Part shown: positions 10,718 to 21,905 of the stretch, piece after piece
Position numbering within the stretch: the first letter of the stretch is position 1
How the letters are laid out: each line of letters opens with the position of its first letter
Assembly (NCBI GenBank): GCA_022432975.1
Contig: CM039502.1
Location: 16,873,453-16,937,452 of the forward strand
Length of the DNA stretch: 64,000 nt
Source: Begonia masoniana
Lineage: Eukaryota; Streptophyta; Magnoliopsida; Cucurbitales; Begoniaceae
Direction of reading: 5' to 3'
Program-made: the position numbers and the translations under genes
Notes under the pieces: generated by a model
Told to the model about the DNA's origin: nothing
Seen by the model: the letters and a program-made list of their open reading frames with translations, nothing else
Database searches by the model: none

Positions 10718-10729
10718 TGGTATCAGAGA
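10718..10729 (+). other. Primer binding site, initiator tRNA-Met, Tekay A
   Basis: TGGTATCAGAGA lies 3 nt after the LTR end, complementary to the 3' end of plant initiator tRNA-Met. Confidence 0.9.
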
Positions 10730-10797
10730 CATTCAGTTAAACCGTTCAAAAGATTACTCATCAGTGCCAATCGTTGCATGGAAGTACTTCAACAACT

Positions 10798-10857
10798 GTA
10801 AGTGTTTATGTTAACCTTAGCTATTAGATATTTATGAGAGCAATTAACCTTGTTCAG
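10798..10857 (+). other. Short intron-like segment between PBS and gag, Tekay A
   Basis: ACT|GTAAGTG donor and TTCAG|GAATATAG acceptor, 60 nt, ending 12 nt before the gag ATG. The same arrangement and length occur in Tekay C, D, G and H. Confidence 0.5.
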
Positions 10858-10869
10858 GAATATAGCAAA

Positions 10870-11189
10870 ATGGCTAGACGACCAGGAAGACCAAGGATAT
10901 CGAGGGAGATGCCAAATTTGAGAAGTGAAGAAGATCCTAGCGTAATTAGTCAACTGACCGATCTAGTGCGTCAGTAAACAGACTTAGTGCGTTAGCAGTC
11001 CGATCAGTTAGGAGTGCTGTTGAACCGAGAAGTACAAGGAAGTGCCAACTCGAGTTCTAGCAATGAACATTCTGGAGATAGATTTAGGAGGCTACGACCA
11101 CCCACGTTTGATGGACAGTCATCTGATCTGGTTATTGCTGAAGGATGGCTTAGGAAGATCGAGAGTATGTTTAGATGTGCCAACATTGG
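10870..11189 (+). pseudogene. gag-pol: Tekay A gag, N-terminal part
   Basis: It starts MARRPGRPR at 10870; an in-frame upstream ATG at 10834 also exists. The reading resembles Tekay D gag throughout, including LGVLLNREVQG and the PPTFDG motif near residue 77. In-frame stops at 10975 (TAA) and 10993 (TAG) disrupt it. It is cut at 11189 by Tekay B; removing Tekay B plus one TSD copy (3,574 nt) brings the downstream gag at 14764 into the correct frame. Confidence 0.85.
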
Positions 11190-11789
11190 TGTAACACCCG
11201 ACATTTTCAGCCAGGTGATTTTCTTAACGGAATTAACTTTCACCCTTATTTTGGACCTTTTGATTTAAATTTAATACCAAGATTTGTTCCAAATTGTGTG
11301 AACTAGGTTTAGTGGCAAAATTGAAATTAGGGTGGGCTGTGATCGATATATAAAGGAAATGGAAAGTTTTTAAATCTCACCAACACCACTGTAGCCGACA
11401 CTTTTTCCTTTCAGCGATTTCCTCTCCCGAGCTCTCGCTCTCTGCCTGCCAGTAATCCTTCCTTCGACGATCGGTTCCCTTGCCATTTCTCGGATACTCT
11501 ACGCTTGAGGTATGGATTAGACAATGTAGTTGTCAGTTAGTTGTTAAACTCTGTTTTTCAGCTTGGTGTTGGAGTTTGGTTTCTCCAATGGCCAAGTAGT
11601 AATAGCAACATTTATAACCTGGATTTTATAATGTCATTTCCGAATCGATTCTGGACATTTAATATAACCGACCCTAATTAATCGTTAGTTGGACCTAGCT
11701 GTTTTGGTTTTGGATTTTTGACTACACATAGAGAACTAGACTAAGAGATTCGGGAATGACTTTAGTTATTAGATTCTAGAATGGCTTGT
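11190..11789 (+). mobile_element. Tekay B 5' LTR, first 600 bp
   Basis: It starts TGTAACACCCGACATTTTCA. A TATATAAA box at 11347-11354 lies about 160 bp into the LTR, so most of the LTR would be transcribed leader. It ends at the N gap. Confidence 0.9.
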
Positions 11790-11889
11790 NNNNNNNNNNN
11801 NNNNNNNNNNNNNNNNNNNNNNNNNNNNNNNNNNNNNNNNNNNNNNNNNNNNNNNNNNNNNNNNNNNNNNNNNNNNNNNNNNNNNNNNN
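11790..11889. other. Scaffold gap (100 N)
   Basis: Exactly 100 Ns, the usual placeholder for unknown length. It hides the rest of the Tekay B 5' LTR and most of its internal region. Confidence 1.
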
Positions 11890-12082
11890 ATGAAGGCTGA
11901 AAATTTCGTAGAGAAAAAGGGGAGAAGAAGACAATTTTGGTCTTTACAACTGTAACCATCCACTTTTAAAACTTCACAACTTTCCCTTTTTAAATTTCCA
12001 CAAAACGTTAGAATTTGTAAATAACCCTCCCCCTTATTTCCCGCATTCCTCCACGTGATGCCTCACTTTTTTTTTTTTTTCG
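11890..12082. other. Unidentified segment between gap and integrase
   Basis: This does not match any Tekay internal region or LTR in the window. It is purine-rich at first, then pyrimidine-rich, with a T run of about 14 near 12070. It could be a further inserted element truncated by the gap, or an assembly join. Confidence 0.5.
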
Positions 12083-12501
12083 TTGGAGTGAGTTTTCTAT
12101 AAGATTTAACCGTTCTTTAAGGAGTACTAAGATTTGGCAAGAAGGGGAAACTTAATCCGCGATTCGTTGGACCGTTCCCTGTCTTGAAGAGGATCGGCAG
12201 TACAGCTTATAGACTGCTATTGCTCCTATCATTGGAAAAGGTTCACAATATTTTTCATGTGTCAATGTTAAGAAAATGCATACGGGATCCTACACAAGTT
12301 GTTAAGTCAATGGATGTCGAAATTGAGCCAACACTAACGTATGAAGAGAAGCCAGTGCAAATTTTAGAATCTGCTGTGAAAACTCTGAGGAATAAGGAAA
12401 TTCCATTGGTTAAGGTCTTATGGACAAATCATAGAGTTGAAGAAGCCACATGGGAACGACAGCAAGATATGTTAGACAAATATCCGGAGCTCTTTATCTG
12501 A
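12083..12501 (+). pseudogene. gag-pol: Tekay B integrase C-terminus with chromodomain-like tail
   Basis: Homology to the other copies begins near 12083. A lost base in the TTTAAA before 12121 breaks the frame, and from 12121 the frame is open to TGA at 12501. It covers GKLNPRFVGPF, then NIFHVSMLRKC (GPY/F region), then PTLTYEEKP...LVKVLW and [11 protein letters not shown], the chromodomain-like tail that in chromoviruses guides integration. Everything upstream is lost or hidden in the gap. Confidence 0.8.
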
Positions 12502-13241
12502 TCAATTTTCGGGGACGAAAATTTTGTTTAAGGAGGAGTGAATGTAACACCCGGCATTTTCAGCCAGGTGATTTTCTTAACGGAATTAACTGTCACCCTT
12601 ATTTTTGGACCTTTTGATTTAAATTTAATACCAAGATTTGTTCCAAATTGTGTGAACTAGGTTGAGTGGCAAAATTGAAATTAGGGTGGGATGTGATCGA
12701 TATATAAAGGAAATGGAAAGTTTTTAAATCTCACCAACACCACTGTAGCCGACACTTTCTCCTTTCAGCGATTTCCTCTCCCGAGCTCTCGCTCTCTGCC
12801 TGCCAGTAATCCTTCCTTCGACGATCGGTTCCCTTGCCATTTCTCGGATACTCTACGCTTGAGGTATGGATTAGACAATGTAGTTGTCAGTTAGTTGTTA
12901 AACTCTGTTTTTCAGCTTGGTGTTGGAGTTTGGTTTCTCCAATGGCCGAGTAGCAATAGCAACATTTATAACCTGGATTTTATAATGTCATTTCCGAATC
13001 GATTCTGGACATTTAATATAACCGACCCTGATTGATCGTTAGTTGGACCTAGCTGTTTTGGTTTTGGATTTCTGACTGCACACAGAGAACTAGACTAAGG
13101 GATTCAAGAATGATTTTAGTTATTAGATTCTAGAATGACTTGTGATTGGGACTTTTAGGGTTTTGTTTTAACTACTGTGATGTGAAATGTTTTAGGTGAA
13201 GAAGTTTGAAGAAAAGGAGTTCAAGTTGCTAAGGAAACCAG

Positions 13242-13842
13242 GTAAGTGAATGTGTAAGATTCCCGGCCATTAGGGCCCTACATCACAAGGATGCTAGGTA
13301 GAAGCTGATACGATGATTAGAAGTTATTTAAGCTACTGTCTGTTACTTATGTAGATATTTTTGACTTATTGGTATGATTTCCCGTCGGATGAATGCATTA
13401 TTCTGTGACTTGATGAGTTAGGAGTTCTCATGTTCATGCATCACGAACGTTTTATGCATATGATAATGTTTTAAGAGTATGTTTTCGTCATGAACAAGAT
13501 AAGAATATAAAACTTATGCAACGTGAATTAAGCGAGGGTTGGGTGGTTTGGCGCATGTCACTGTCCAAAAGGAAGGACCATGATTACGACCCGCAAGGGA
13601 CTATGTACACTCTCACTGTCAACCCCCTTTACTGGCACAAATCCTCTCTTAATTCACACAACCCGAACGATGAATATGAATGATGAACATGAATGATGAT
13701 TATGAACGATGAATAAGAACAAAGATCTTAAGTATGAATATGAATAAGAAAAGATTCATGAGCATTTGAGCATTCATGCATACTTGTTAGTATTACATTC
13801 CTTACTAAGCATTAGGCTTATAGTTTAAACCTTATGATGTAG
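13242..13842 (+). other. Structured intron-like element in Tekay B 3' LTR leader
   Basis: A 46-nt micro-exon (13196-13241) is bounded by TTTTAG|GTG and ACCAG|GTAAGT. P1 GGCC-ATTAG-GGCC 13265-13277; 5' strand CCTACATCA 13277-13285 then C-AAGG; P2 TAAGC-ATTAG-GCTTA 13806-13820; CCTT-A then TGATGTAGG 13830-13843. P2 has A-T at the second pair where Tekay A has T-A and Tekay C has G-C. Confidence 0.65.
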
Positions 13843-14179
13843 GTGACGAGTTTTCATGTGAGGATCTCAAAATTAATGAAGATGTCTAAGTTTGGTTGCT
13901 GGAAGGTGTTCAGGGAGCAATTCTATGGCTGGATGGCGAACAAGACCCCCTGGTTAATGCTCTTATGATTTTAGTGATGGATATGAATATGGAAGTACAA
14001 GTAGGAAGAGATTATATCTTAACATTGAGCTTCAAAACTGTCTGGTTTAACTACTGAGTCTGGGGATGATTTTAAAGATATGGAAAGAGTTACTTTAACT
14101 AAGTCTTCCGTTATAAGAATTGTTGGAGGAGTCTCTGATTTTCATACATATGAATGTTGAGTCAATGTGGTTTGAAGTC

Positions 14180-14610
14180 TGTTAAGAGTTTGCATCCACC
14201 GATAGATGTCCCCTATCGGAAGATGTTAAGTGTTTGCATCTACCGACGGATGATTTCTATCGGAAGGTGTATTAAGTGAGCACGTGAATTGCACATGTCT
14301 ATCGGTAGATGTAAGGTATTTCAAATACCGAAAGATATAAATAATATTTTGTCGTCTAGCGATCGGTAGATGCAATGTGATTCAATACCGGATGATGTAG
14401 ACTTTCGCTATCGGTAGAAGCGAACTCTGTGCTTGTCGTTTAGCGATCGGCAGGAGTAAGTGAACGAGTATTGAGTCTTGTCATTTTATGATCGGCAGTT
14501 GTGAGTTATTTCTCTGTCGGTAGATGCAGTTTAAGAGTTGAAGTTCCTGCTCATCAGCTGATGCATTTTGCACTGCTCGCCGGCAGATGTGTAATGAATT
14601 TCATTGCTGA
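14180..14610. repeat. Island of degenerate TATCGGTAGATG repeats in Tekay B LTR
   Basis: Many spaced copies of (C)TATCGG(T/A)AGATG or its reverse CATCTACCGATAG occur, together with TTTGTCGTTTAGCGATCGG motifs. The position in the LTR matches the islands in the other families. Confidence 0.8.
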
Positions 14611-14758
14611 GTGATGTCTTGAGTCGAGTTACGTTTGTTTTTTTTAAAAAAATATATTAAAAATATAATGGAGTATAGTTTAAATAAAATTAGTAAGGAT
14701 ATATGGATAAGTCTAAAAGAGTCACAGTTTGGTCTCGACCCTTACTGGGGTCGTTACA

Positions 14759-17700
14759 ATTGGAGAAGGAGACAAGGTCACGTTGGCAACATTTCATTTG
14801 GCTGGTGATGCTCAACTTTGGTGGGAAACAATAGAGACCACCACTGATGTTTTGGCGATGCCTTGGTCACAATTCAAGGACATTTTCTGTGAGAAGTATT
14901 TTAACAGCACTGTCCAAACCGCAAAGAAGTTGGAGTTTCTGAACTTGAAGCAGACATGGTCTGTGGCTGAGTACAGTAGGCAATTCGAGTCACTGTCTAG
15001 GTTTGCTAGACATTTTGCTCACAAGGACGAGGATAAGGTGTTCAAATTTGTGCATGGGCTGAAGCCAGAAATTTACAGAGAAGTTAAATTTTGTGGTATT
15101 AAAAGTTTGACATTCAGCGAAGTTGTGTCCACAGCTTTGGAAGTGGAAGAAGCTGAAAGAATGTGTGCTGGACCAATGGAGGTCCCACAAAAGTTTATCC
15201 AGCCACACTAACAGAGAGGAATGAAGAGGCCTAGTGAAGGCCAGAATAGCAAAGAAACAGGAAGGAAAATACAGAATACCAGGAAACTTCCCCAGTGTCC
15301 TAAGTGTTTGAAGAACCACCCGGGCGAGTGTAGATTGAACTTTGGGAAGTGTTTCAACTGTGAGGAGGTTGGACACACGTTCAAAGAATGCCCGAAGCCT
15401 AGAATCATCAGATGCTACAATTGTAACAAAGTCGGCCATATTAGCAGAGACTGCCCAGCTCTTAAGAGTGGCCCCGATAAAATTAAACCGAGGATATTCT
15501 CCAAGATGGAGTCGGGTGAAGAACAGTCCGCTGTAGTGTCAGGTACAATATTGATCAACTCTATACCTGCTTTTACTTTAATAGATTCCAGTGCAACGCA
15601 TTCATTTATAGCATCTGCATTTAGTGTTAAGTTAGATGTACAACCTACGCCATCTGAACATATGTTTAATGTCACGTTACCCTCTGGTGAATACATGCAC
15701 TCTAGCCGAGTGATGCTTAATAGTATTGTGTTAGTAGGAAACAAGGATTTACCTGTTGATCTCATTATTATGGATATAATGGGATTTGATGTAATCCTAG
15801 GGATGGATTGGTTGTTCAAGCATTACGCCACAATTGATTGCAGGACTGGAGTAGTTAGTTTTCAAATTCCTAATGGTTTGAAACATACCTTTCAAGCCTT
15901 GAAGAAGAGTAAGGAAATGTCTGTGATGACTTCTATCAACACTAGACCTTCTCCATGTGGAGAGTATTTGTGCTTCTTAGCTAGTGTTTTAGACACACAA
16001 CTTGTAGAAAAGGCAGGCCCTCAAAATGTCTTAGTTGTCCAAGACTTTCCAGAAGTATTTTTAGAAGACCTTCCTGGCTTACTGCCAGATAGAAAAATTA
16101 AATTTGTTGTAGATGTTTACCCCGGAGCCGAGCCTGTGTCCAAAAATTCATATAGATTAACACCAACAGAACTTAAAGAATTAAAGAAACAGTTGGAGGA
16201 TCTATTGGAGAAAGGGTTTGTACGCCCTAGCTTTTCACCATGGGGTGCGCCTGTCCTTTTTGTCAAGAAGAATGATGGATCAATGCGGATGTGCATCGAT
16301 TATCAGGAATTAAATAAGTTAACTATCAAGAACAAATATCCATTGCCAAGGATTGATGATTTATTTGACAAGCTTAATGGTGCGCAAGTTTTCTCTAAGA
16401 TTGACCTAAGGTCAGGTTACTATCAACTAAAAGTTAAATCTAAAGATATCCCAAAGACTGCTTTTCACACAAGGTATGGACATTATGAGTTTTTGGTCAT
16501 GTCCTTTGGATTAATGAATGCACCAGCAGCCTTCATGAACCTAATGAATAAAGTGTTTCATGAGTATTTAGATAAATTTGTCATTGTATTTATTGATGAT
16601 ATCTTAATCTACTCCCGTACCAAGGATGAGCATGCAAGGCATTTTAGTTTGGTGTTAGGAGAACTAAGACAGCACCAACTTTATGCTAAGTTTTCCAAAT
16701 GTGAGTTTTGGTTGGACATAGTTCACTTTCTTGGTCACGTGATCTCTGGAGATGGAATATTTGTCGATCCAGCCAAGGTTCAAACAGTCAAGGAGTGGCC
16801 CCAACCAAAGAGTGCTGCAGATATTTAGAGTTTCCTTGGATTAGCAGGATATTACAGAAAATTTATCGAAGGATTCTCAAAGATTGCAACACCCCTCACT
16901 TGGTTAACAAGGAAAAACATCAAGTATGCTTGGACAGAGGATTGTGAATCCAGTTTCCAGACCTTGAAAAAGAAATTGACCAATGCCCCTATATTGATAC
17001 TACCCGATGAGAATGGAAAGTTTAGCATTTATTGTGATGCTTCCAAGATTGGCCTTAGTTGTATTTTGATACAAGATGGGAAAGTGATAGCTTATGTCTC
17101 TAGACAGTTGAAAATACATGAGAAGAATTACCCCACACACGACTTAGAATTAGCCGCAGTGGTTTTTGCACTTAAGATTTGGAGGCATTACCTGTATGGA
17201 CAACCTTGTGAGATATTTTCAGACCATAAAAGTCTGGAGTATATTTTCACACAGAAAGAGATAAACATGAGACAACGTCGGTGGTTGGAGTTTGTCAAAG
17301 ATTATGATTTTGAGATTAAATACCACCCCGGCAAGGCGAATGTTGTGGCTGATACATTGAGTAGAGTGACGACTTCAGCCTCAACCTTGATTCTTGACAT
17401 GACGTTAGCCTTAGAGTCAGCATTTCAAAGATTTAACTTAGAAGCTATGTCCAGTGTGTCAACCATGCTTTCAGCCCTGTCTTTGAAGCCTACACTTTTG
17501 GACAGGATAAAGGAAGCTCAGACAAATGATGTAGAGTGCAACAAGTACAAATTAAGCATGGAGACTACTGGTAAATCGGATTTCAACTATTCTGATGATG
17601 GAGTCCTTAAGTTTAGGAATAGATGGTTTGTTCCTGCCATTATAGAACTTCGGAATGAGATTCTTTTGGAGGCACATTCTTCTAGACTCTCCGTCCATCC

Positions 17701-18922
17701 TGGAAGTACAAAAATGTATAGAGACCTTAAACAACTCTATTGGTGGCCAAATATGAAAAGAAGTGTGGCAGAGTACGTAAGATTGTGTTTAGTTTGTCAA
17801 CAAGTTAAAGTTGAACATCAGAGACCTGCAGGAATGTTACAACCCTTACCAGTTTCCCAATGGAAATGGGAGCAAATAACGATGGACTTTGTGGTGGGAT
17901 TGCCTAGAACAACTAGGGGATATGATGCAATTTGGGTGATAGTTGACTGTCTAACCAAATCTGCCCATTTTCTACCCAAAAAGATGACTTACTCGATGGA
18001 TCAGCTCGCCGAGTTGTATGTGCATGAGGTTGTTAGATTGCATGGAGTTCCTAGTACCATAGTTTCAGACCGAGATTCTAGATTTACATCTAAATTTTGG
18101 AAGAGTTTGCACACTGCTATGAGTACGCAGCTCAACTTTAGCACAGCTTTTCACCATCAAACAGATGGACAATCTGAAAGAACCATCCAAACGTTAGAAG
18201 ATATGCTTCATGCATGCACATTGGATTTTCAGGGTTCTTGGAGTAAGTACTTATCATTGGTGGAGTTTTCTTATAATAACAGTTTTCAGGCAACAATTGG
18301 AATGACACCTTATGAGGCATTGTATGGACGAAAATGTAGATCTCCTCTATACTGGGATGAGGTTGGAGAATCACAAATGATTGGTCCTGACATTGTGCAA
18401 CAAACAGTTGAGAAGATTGCTCTCATCCGACAGAGAATCTTGACATCTCAGAGCCGACAGAAAATTTATGCTGACTGTAGACGTAGAGAATTGGAATTCG
18501 AAGTAGGTGATGAAGTTTTTCTTAAGGTATCACCAATCAAAGGAGTTATGAGATTTGAGAAAAGAGGCAAGTTGAATCCCAGATTTATTGGACATTTTTC
18601 AATCTTGAAAAGGATTGGGAAAACAACATATCAGTTAGAGTTACCAACCTCTATGGAAGGAATCCACAATGTGTTCCATGTTTCTATGCTGAAGAAGTGT
18701 ATGCGGGATCCAACTCAGATTGTGGAACAGCAGAATATTGAAGTTCATCTTACTCTTACTTATGAGGAGAAACTAGTAAGGATCCTAGACTATGCTGTGA
18801 AGGTGTTGCGCAACAAAGAAGTTCTACTGGTAAAAATCTTATGGCATAACCAGAACATAGAGGAGACAACCTGGGAACGCCAGCAGGATATGATGGACTA
18901 ATATCCAGAATTATTCAGGTAA
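14759..18922 (+). pseudogene. gag-pol: Tekay A gag-pol, from mid gag to end
   Basis: One frame runs from mid gag to 18922, carrying three stops: TAA at 15209, TAG at 16826 and TAA at 18899. Order: gag core (WWETIE...), two CCHC knuckles ([28 protein letters not shown]), protease with [10 protein letters not shown] (catalytic DSG is DSS), reverse transcriptase with FIDDILIYS, RNase H starting YCDAS, integrase with an HHCC-type finger and DDE region, GPY/F region and chromodomain-like tail [11 protein letters not shown]. The 16826 stop replaces an Arg codon (CGG in Tekay D), i.e. CpG changed on both strands. It would form the capsid and replication enzymes but is non-functional here. Confidence 0.93.
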
Positions 18923-18942
18923 CGAATTTTGAGGATAAAATT

Positions 18943-18960
18943 CTTTTAAGGAGGGTAGAT
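18943..18960 (+). other. Polypurine tract of Tekay A
   Basis: TTTTAAGGAGGGTAGAT directly precedes the 3' LTR start at 18961. Confidence 0.85.
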
Positions 18961-20002
18961 TGTAACACCCGATTTTATTGAACCAATTTACTTAACCAAC
19001 TTGTAGCGTACGTTTTATGGAATAAAATTGGGAGAATTAGTGATTAGGTTAATAAATGACTAAGTAATGGTATAATGGTAAATAGAGGATTATAGTGATA
19101 ACCTATTTAAAGAAAGAGGTTTTATGATTAATACACCATAGCTGCCACTATTTTCCATACTTTCTCTCTTGGAATTCAGCTCAAGCTCAGCAGAACTCTC
19201 CAGGCGATTCTCTCTCTGATTTTTTGCCCTAAACTAGGTGAGTCTACTTCGATTTCACGTTACATTGTAACTAGTGATGGTAGAGAGGATTATACATGTG
19301 AGCTTTGGTGAATGCTGTAGGTGGGAGTTAGTTTCGGTTTTGTGGTGAATCGGGAATGCACCATGTATAGAGCTCCCAAACTAGATTCCTTAGATTTCTG
19401 AATAGATTAGAATGAGGTTTAGTAAAAATCTAATTGATATTCTGTTTATGACTTAGGTGAGCAAAACTTCCGAAGTAGTTCGGAACCGAGCATTTCCAGG
19501 AAGCCAAGTAAGTAGAGTATGTGTGTGCCTTCGGGCCTACATCACAAAACAGTAGGTTTATGCATGTTATGCATGTTTTCAGTTTGTCCTGTATCATGTT
19601 TTAAAAGTATACGAAAATGAATTTAAATGTATGGTGGCATGGTGAGGATTGAACCGATTGAAACAGATCAGTTATTAAGGGAACCAATCCACCCCTTAAT
19701 CAAGAGAGAGGATGTATGACTTTGGGAGGAGTGATCCAACTCCCAATTTCACAGGGGGATCAGAGCAGAAACGAATGCATATGCAACTAAGATGTGAAAG
19801 TAGAAACTGCATGTCTAGGATTTATGTTTCAGCATTTCATTTCATTATTGCTTTACTTACTTAGTATTAGGCTAATAGATGAGTTTTGTGATGTAGGTGC
19901 TGAGGTTTCAACAGGTGAATTCTCTGAGTTTACTGAGGAATAGGTGAAGTTGGAGGAGCACTTTTATGCCACGGTCTGGTACTCTGATGAGGCAGTTTAA
20001 CT
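18961..20002 (+). mobile_element. Tekay A 3' LTR, first part (up to Tekay C insertion)
   Basis: It starts TGTAACACCCGATTTTATTG. TATTTAAA lies at 19104-19111. It matches the 5' LTR from about 19155 on. It is interrupted after TAACT (19998-20002); the intact counterpart in the 5' LTR is TAACT at 9747-9751. The LTR resumes, with loss, at 29448. Confidence 0.92.
19508..19896 (+). other. Structured intron-like element in Tekay A 3' LTR leader
   Basis: A 51-nt micro-exon (19457-19507). P1 GCC-TTCG-GGC 19527-19536. The 15-bp long-range helix is 19536-19550 with 19883-19897. P2 TTAGT-ATTAG-GCTAA 19861-19875, where one end pair has become T-G, a wobble in RNA. The acceptor-like TGTAG|GTG is inside the 3' strand. 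Confidence 0.65.
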
Positions 20003-20819
20003 TGTAACACCCGGCTTTACGGGATTTAATTTTTATTCCAATATAAACGGCATTTTTGTAAATACATCAAATTAAGTCCATTTTGCGAACAGAAAGTTTT
20101 AACGAGGCCGTAATAATAAATTGGAATTTATGGTGAAATATGAAATTTGGGAGAAAACAAATCGTTAGTTAAATAACGAAATAACTAAGGAAACAAATAG
20201 AAATCAAAAAGGAAGGGCAATTTAGTAATTGACAAACCAAAATTTTAATAAAAATACAAACTCCCCCACTTTCCCCTCTCACCCACGCGATTCCCTTTCT
20301 CTCCCTCACCTCTCGTGGCGTTTCTCTCTTCCGGCGACCGAAGCTTGTTCTCCGGTGATCGATCCTTTGCTTTTCTCCTCCGTCTTCGCTCTTTAGGTAA
20401 GACTCTAAGCTGTTGAAGTGTTAGATTTCAATTTCTAGGGTTTAAAACGATTAGGGTTCGTTAGGGTTTTTGTTGAAAACGTGAATTAGAGTTTGAAATC
20501 AATAGGTTTAGCGTAGTTATGCCTATAATTGATGTATTGGAGTTTATTGGACGTAGTTAATCGATTTATTGGTTAATATTGGAGTTTTGGTTGGTTTGGA
20601 GCATGAAAACTCCATTAATGGAGGTTTGGAAATTTACGAGCGTGAATTGTTCGATAAAATGCCTCAATGAGTTAGAATAGAGTTTAGGAGATTTTCTTTA
20701 GCTAGGAGTTTGTGATTTTCTAAACTCAATAGTTTAGAATTGATTTAAATGACAAATGTTGTGTTTTGCCTTAGGTGAACAACGCTCGTGGACGGAGCGT
20801 GAATTTCAACGAACGCGAG

Positions 20820-21372
20820 GTAAGTCTCTGTGATTTTTTTGGCCGTCTTGGCCTACACTATAAGAATATACGTTAAATTGAGGAATTGGAGATATGTAGC
20901 GTTTGGGGTAATTAGAACGGGTAGTTAGATTTATGTTTTGTTAGGTTGTTAATTGTTAGTTTGTCGTTTGCATGTTCTGTTTGTTTCTATTTCGTTCATG
21001 GCATAATATCTGTTCACGCATCATTGTTTTCGAACGGCATGAAAATGAGTTTTCTATGCATATTTTCATGAAAAGGAAAACGATAACGAAAAGGTAATGA
21101 ATGTAATGATGGTCACGTCGGTGGCGGTGGTTCAGACATGGCTGTCGGATGAAGCATGTTTTCCCCCCGGTTAGATACGAAGAGCTATCCAATCGCCGGA
21201 TGTGTCGCTCCTATCTAGCGAGAGAGAAGTCCCGGTGACGTAAATGAAATGAAATGATTAGCGAAAAGTAGGATGCATGATTTATGAACTGTACATGCAT
21301 AGCATTAGCATTCACGTGCATTCACTTAGATTTACTGAGCCTCTAGCTCACGTGTTCAATTCTATGGTGTAG
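20820..21372 (+). other. Structured intron-like element in Tekay C 5' LTR leader
   Basis: Donor GAG|GTAAGT at 20820. P1 GGCC-GTCTT-GGCC 20841-20853; 5' strand CCTACACTA 20852-20860; P2 TGAGC-CTCTA-GCTCA 21336-21350; 3' strand TGGTGTAGG 21365-21373. Pair 7 is C-G here, against T-A in most families and A-T in Tekay H. Pair 8 is a T-G wobble in this copy and C-G in the 3' LTR. Confidence 0.65.
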
Positions 21373-21905
21373 GTGATTTTGAGACAGGTGAGGAAGATGT
21401 CCCTCCGCCTGAAGTATGAACATGTTGAGGGAGGACGACCCGTGGGAGTGCGCTGGTAGTCGGTGCGTGATTTTGACCTGTGGGGACATAAGTAAATGTT
21501 TTGGGATTTGATAGATAAAAAGAATAGGAGAAATGTATAGTTGACATTTTGAATGTTTGGAAATCTGGATAGTTGATAGGTTATATTTTGAGGTTTTTAA
21601 ATGTTTCGGAAATTTGTTTTATAAATTGCTTTTGGAAAGTTTTCATTAGAATTGTTAGTGATTAAAAACATGAGGAATTGTAACTTTTAAACGGAACCAC
21701 GCGGTTCGTTTTTATGAAATTTGGTTATGTTTTAAAGGTGTTTTGAGTAGGTTTGAATGATTTATGTTAAGGGAATTTTTATAGGTTAAGTTGGTATTGA
21801 AATGAAGGTTAAAGAAATTGTGAAGTGTGTGAGTTGTGCGCAGTGGAATGAAGAAATGGGAAAAGAAGGAAGGAAGAAGGAAAAGGAGGGAGGCAGCGTG
21901 GGTGG

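Larger units (their letters stand above)
11190..14758 (+). mobile_element. Tekay B, gapped element inserted in Tekay A gag, TSD ATTGG
   Basis: It is flanked by ATTGG at 11185-11189 and 14759-14763. It contains a partial 5' LTR, a scaffold gap, an unidentified segment, the integrase C-terminus with chromodomain-like tail, a polypurine tract (AAGGAGGAGTGAA before 12543) and a full 3' LTR. By eye the two LTRs differ at roughly 17 of the first 600 positions, so the insertion is fairly young. Confidence 0.9.
12543..14758 (+). mobile_element. Tekay B 3' LTR, 2,216 bp
   Basis: It starts TGTAACACCCGGC and ends GGGGTCGTTACA. TATATAAA lies at 12701-12708. Leader splice-like signals and a CGG-rich repeat island (14180-14610) follow. 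Confidence 0.93.
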
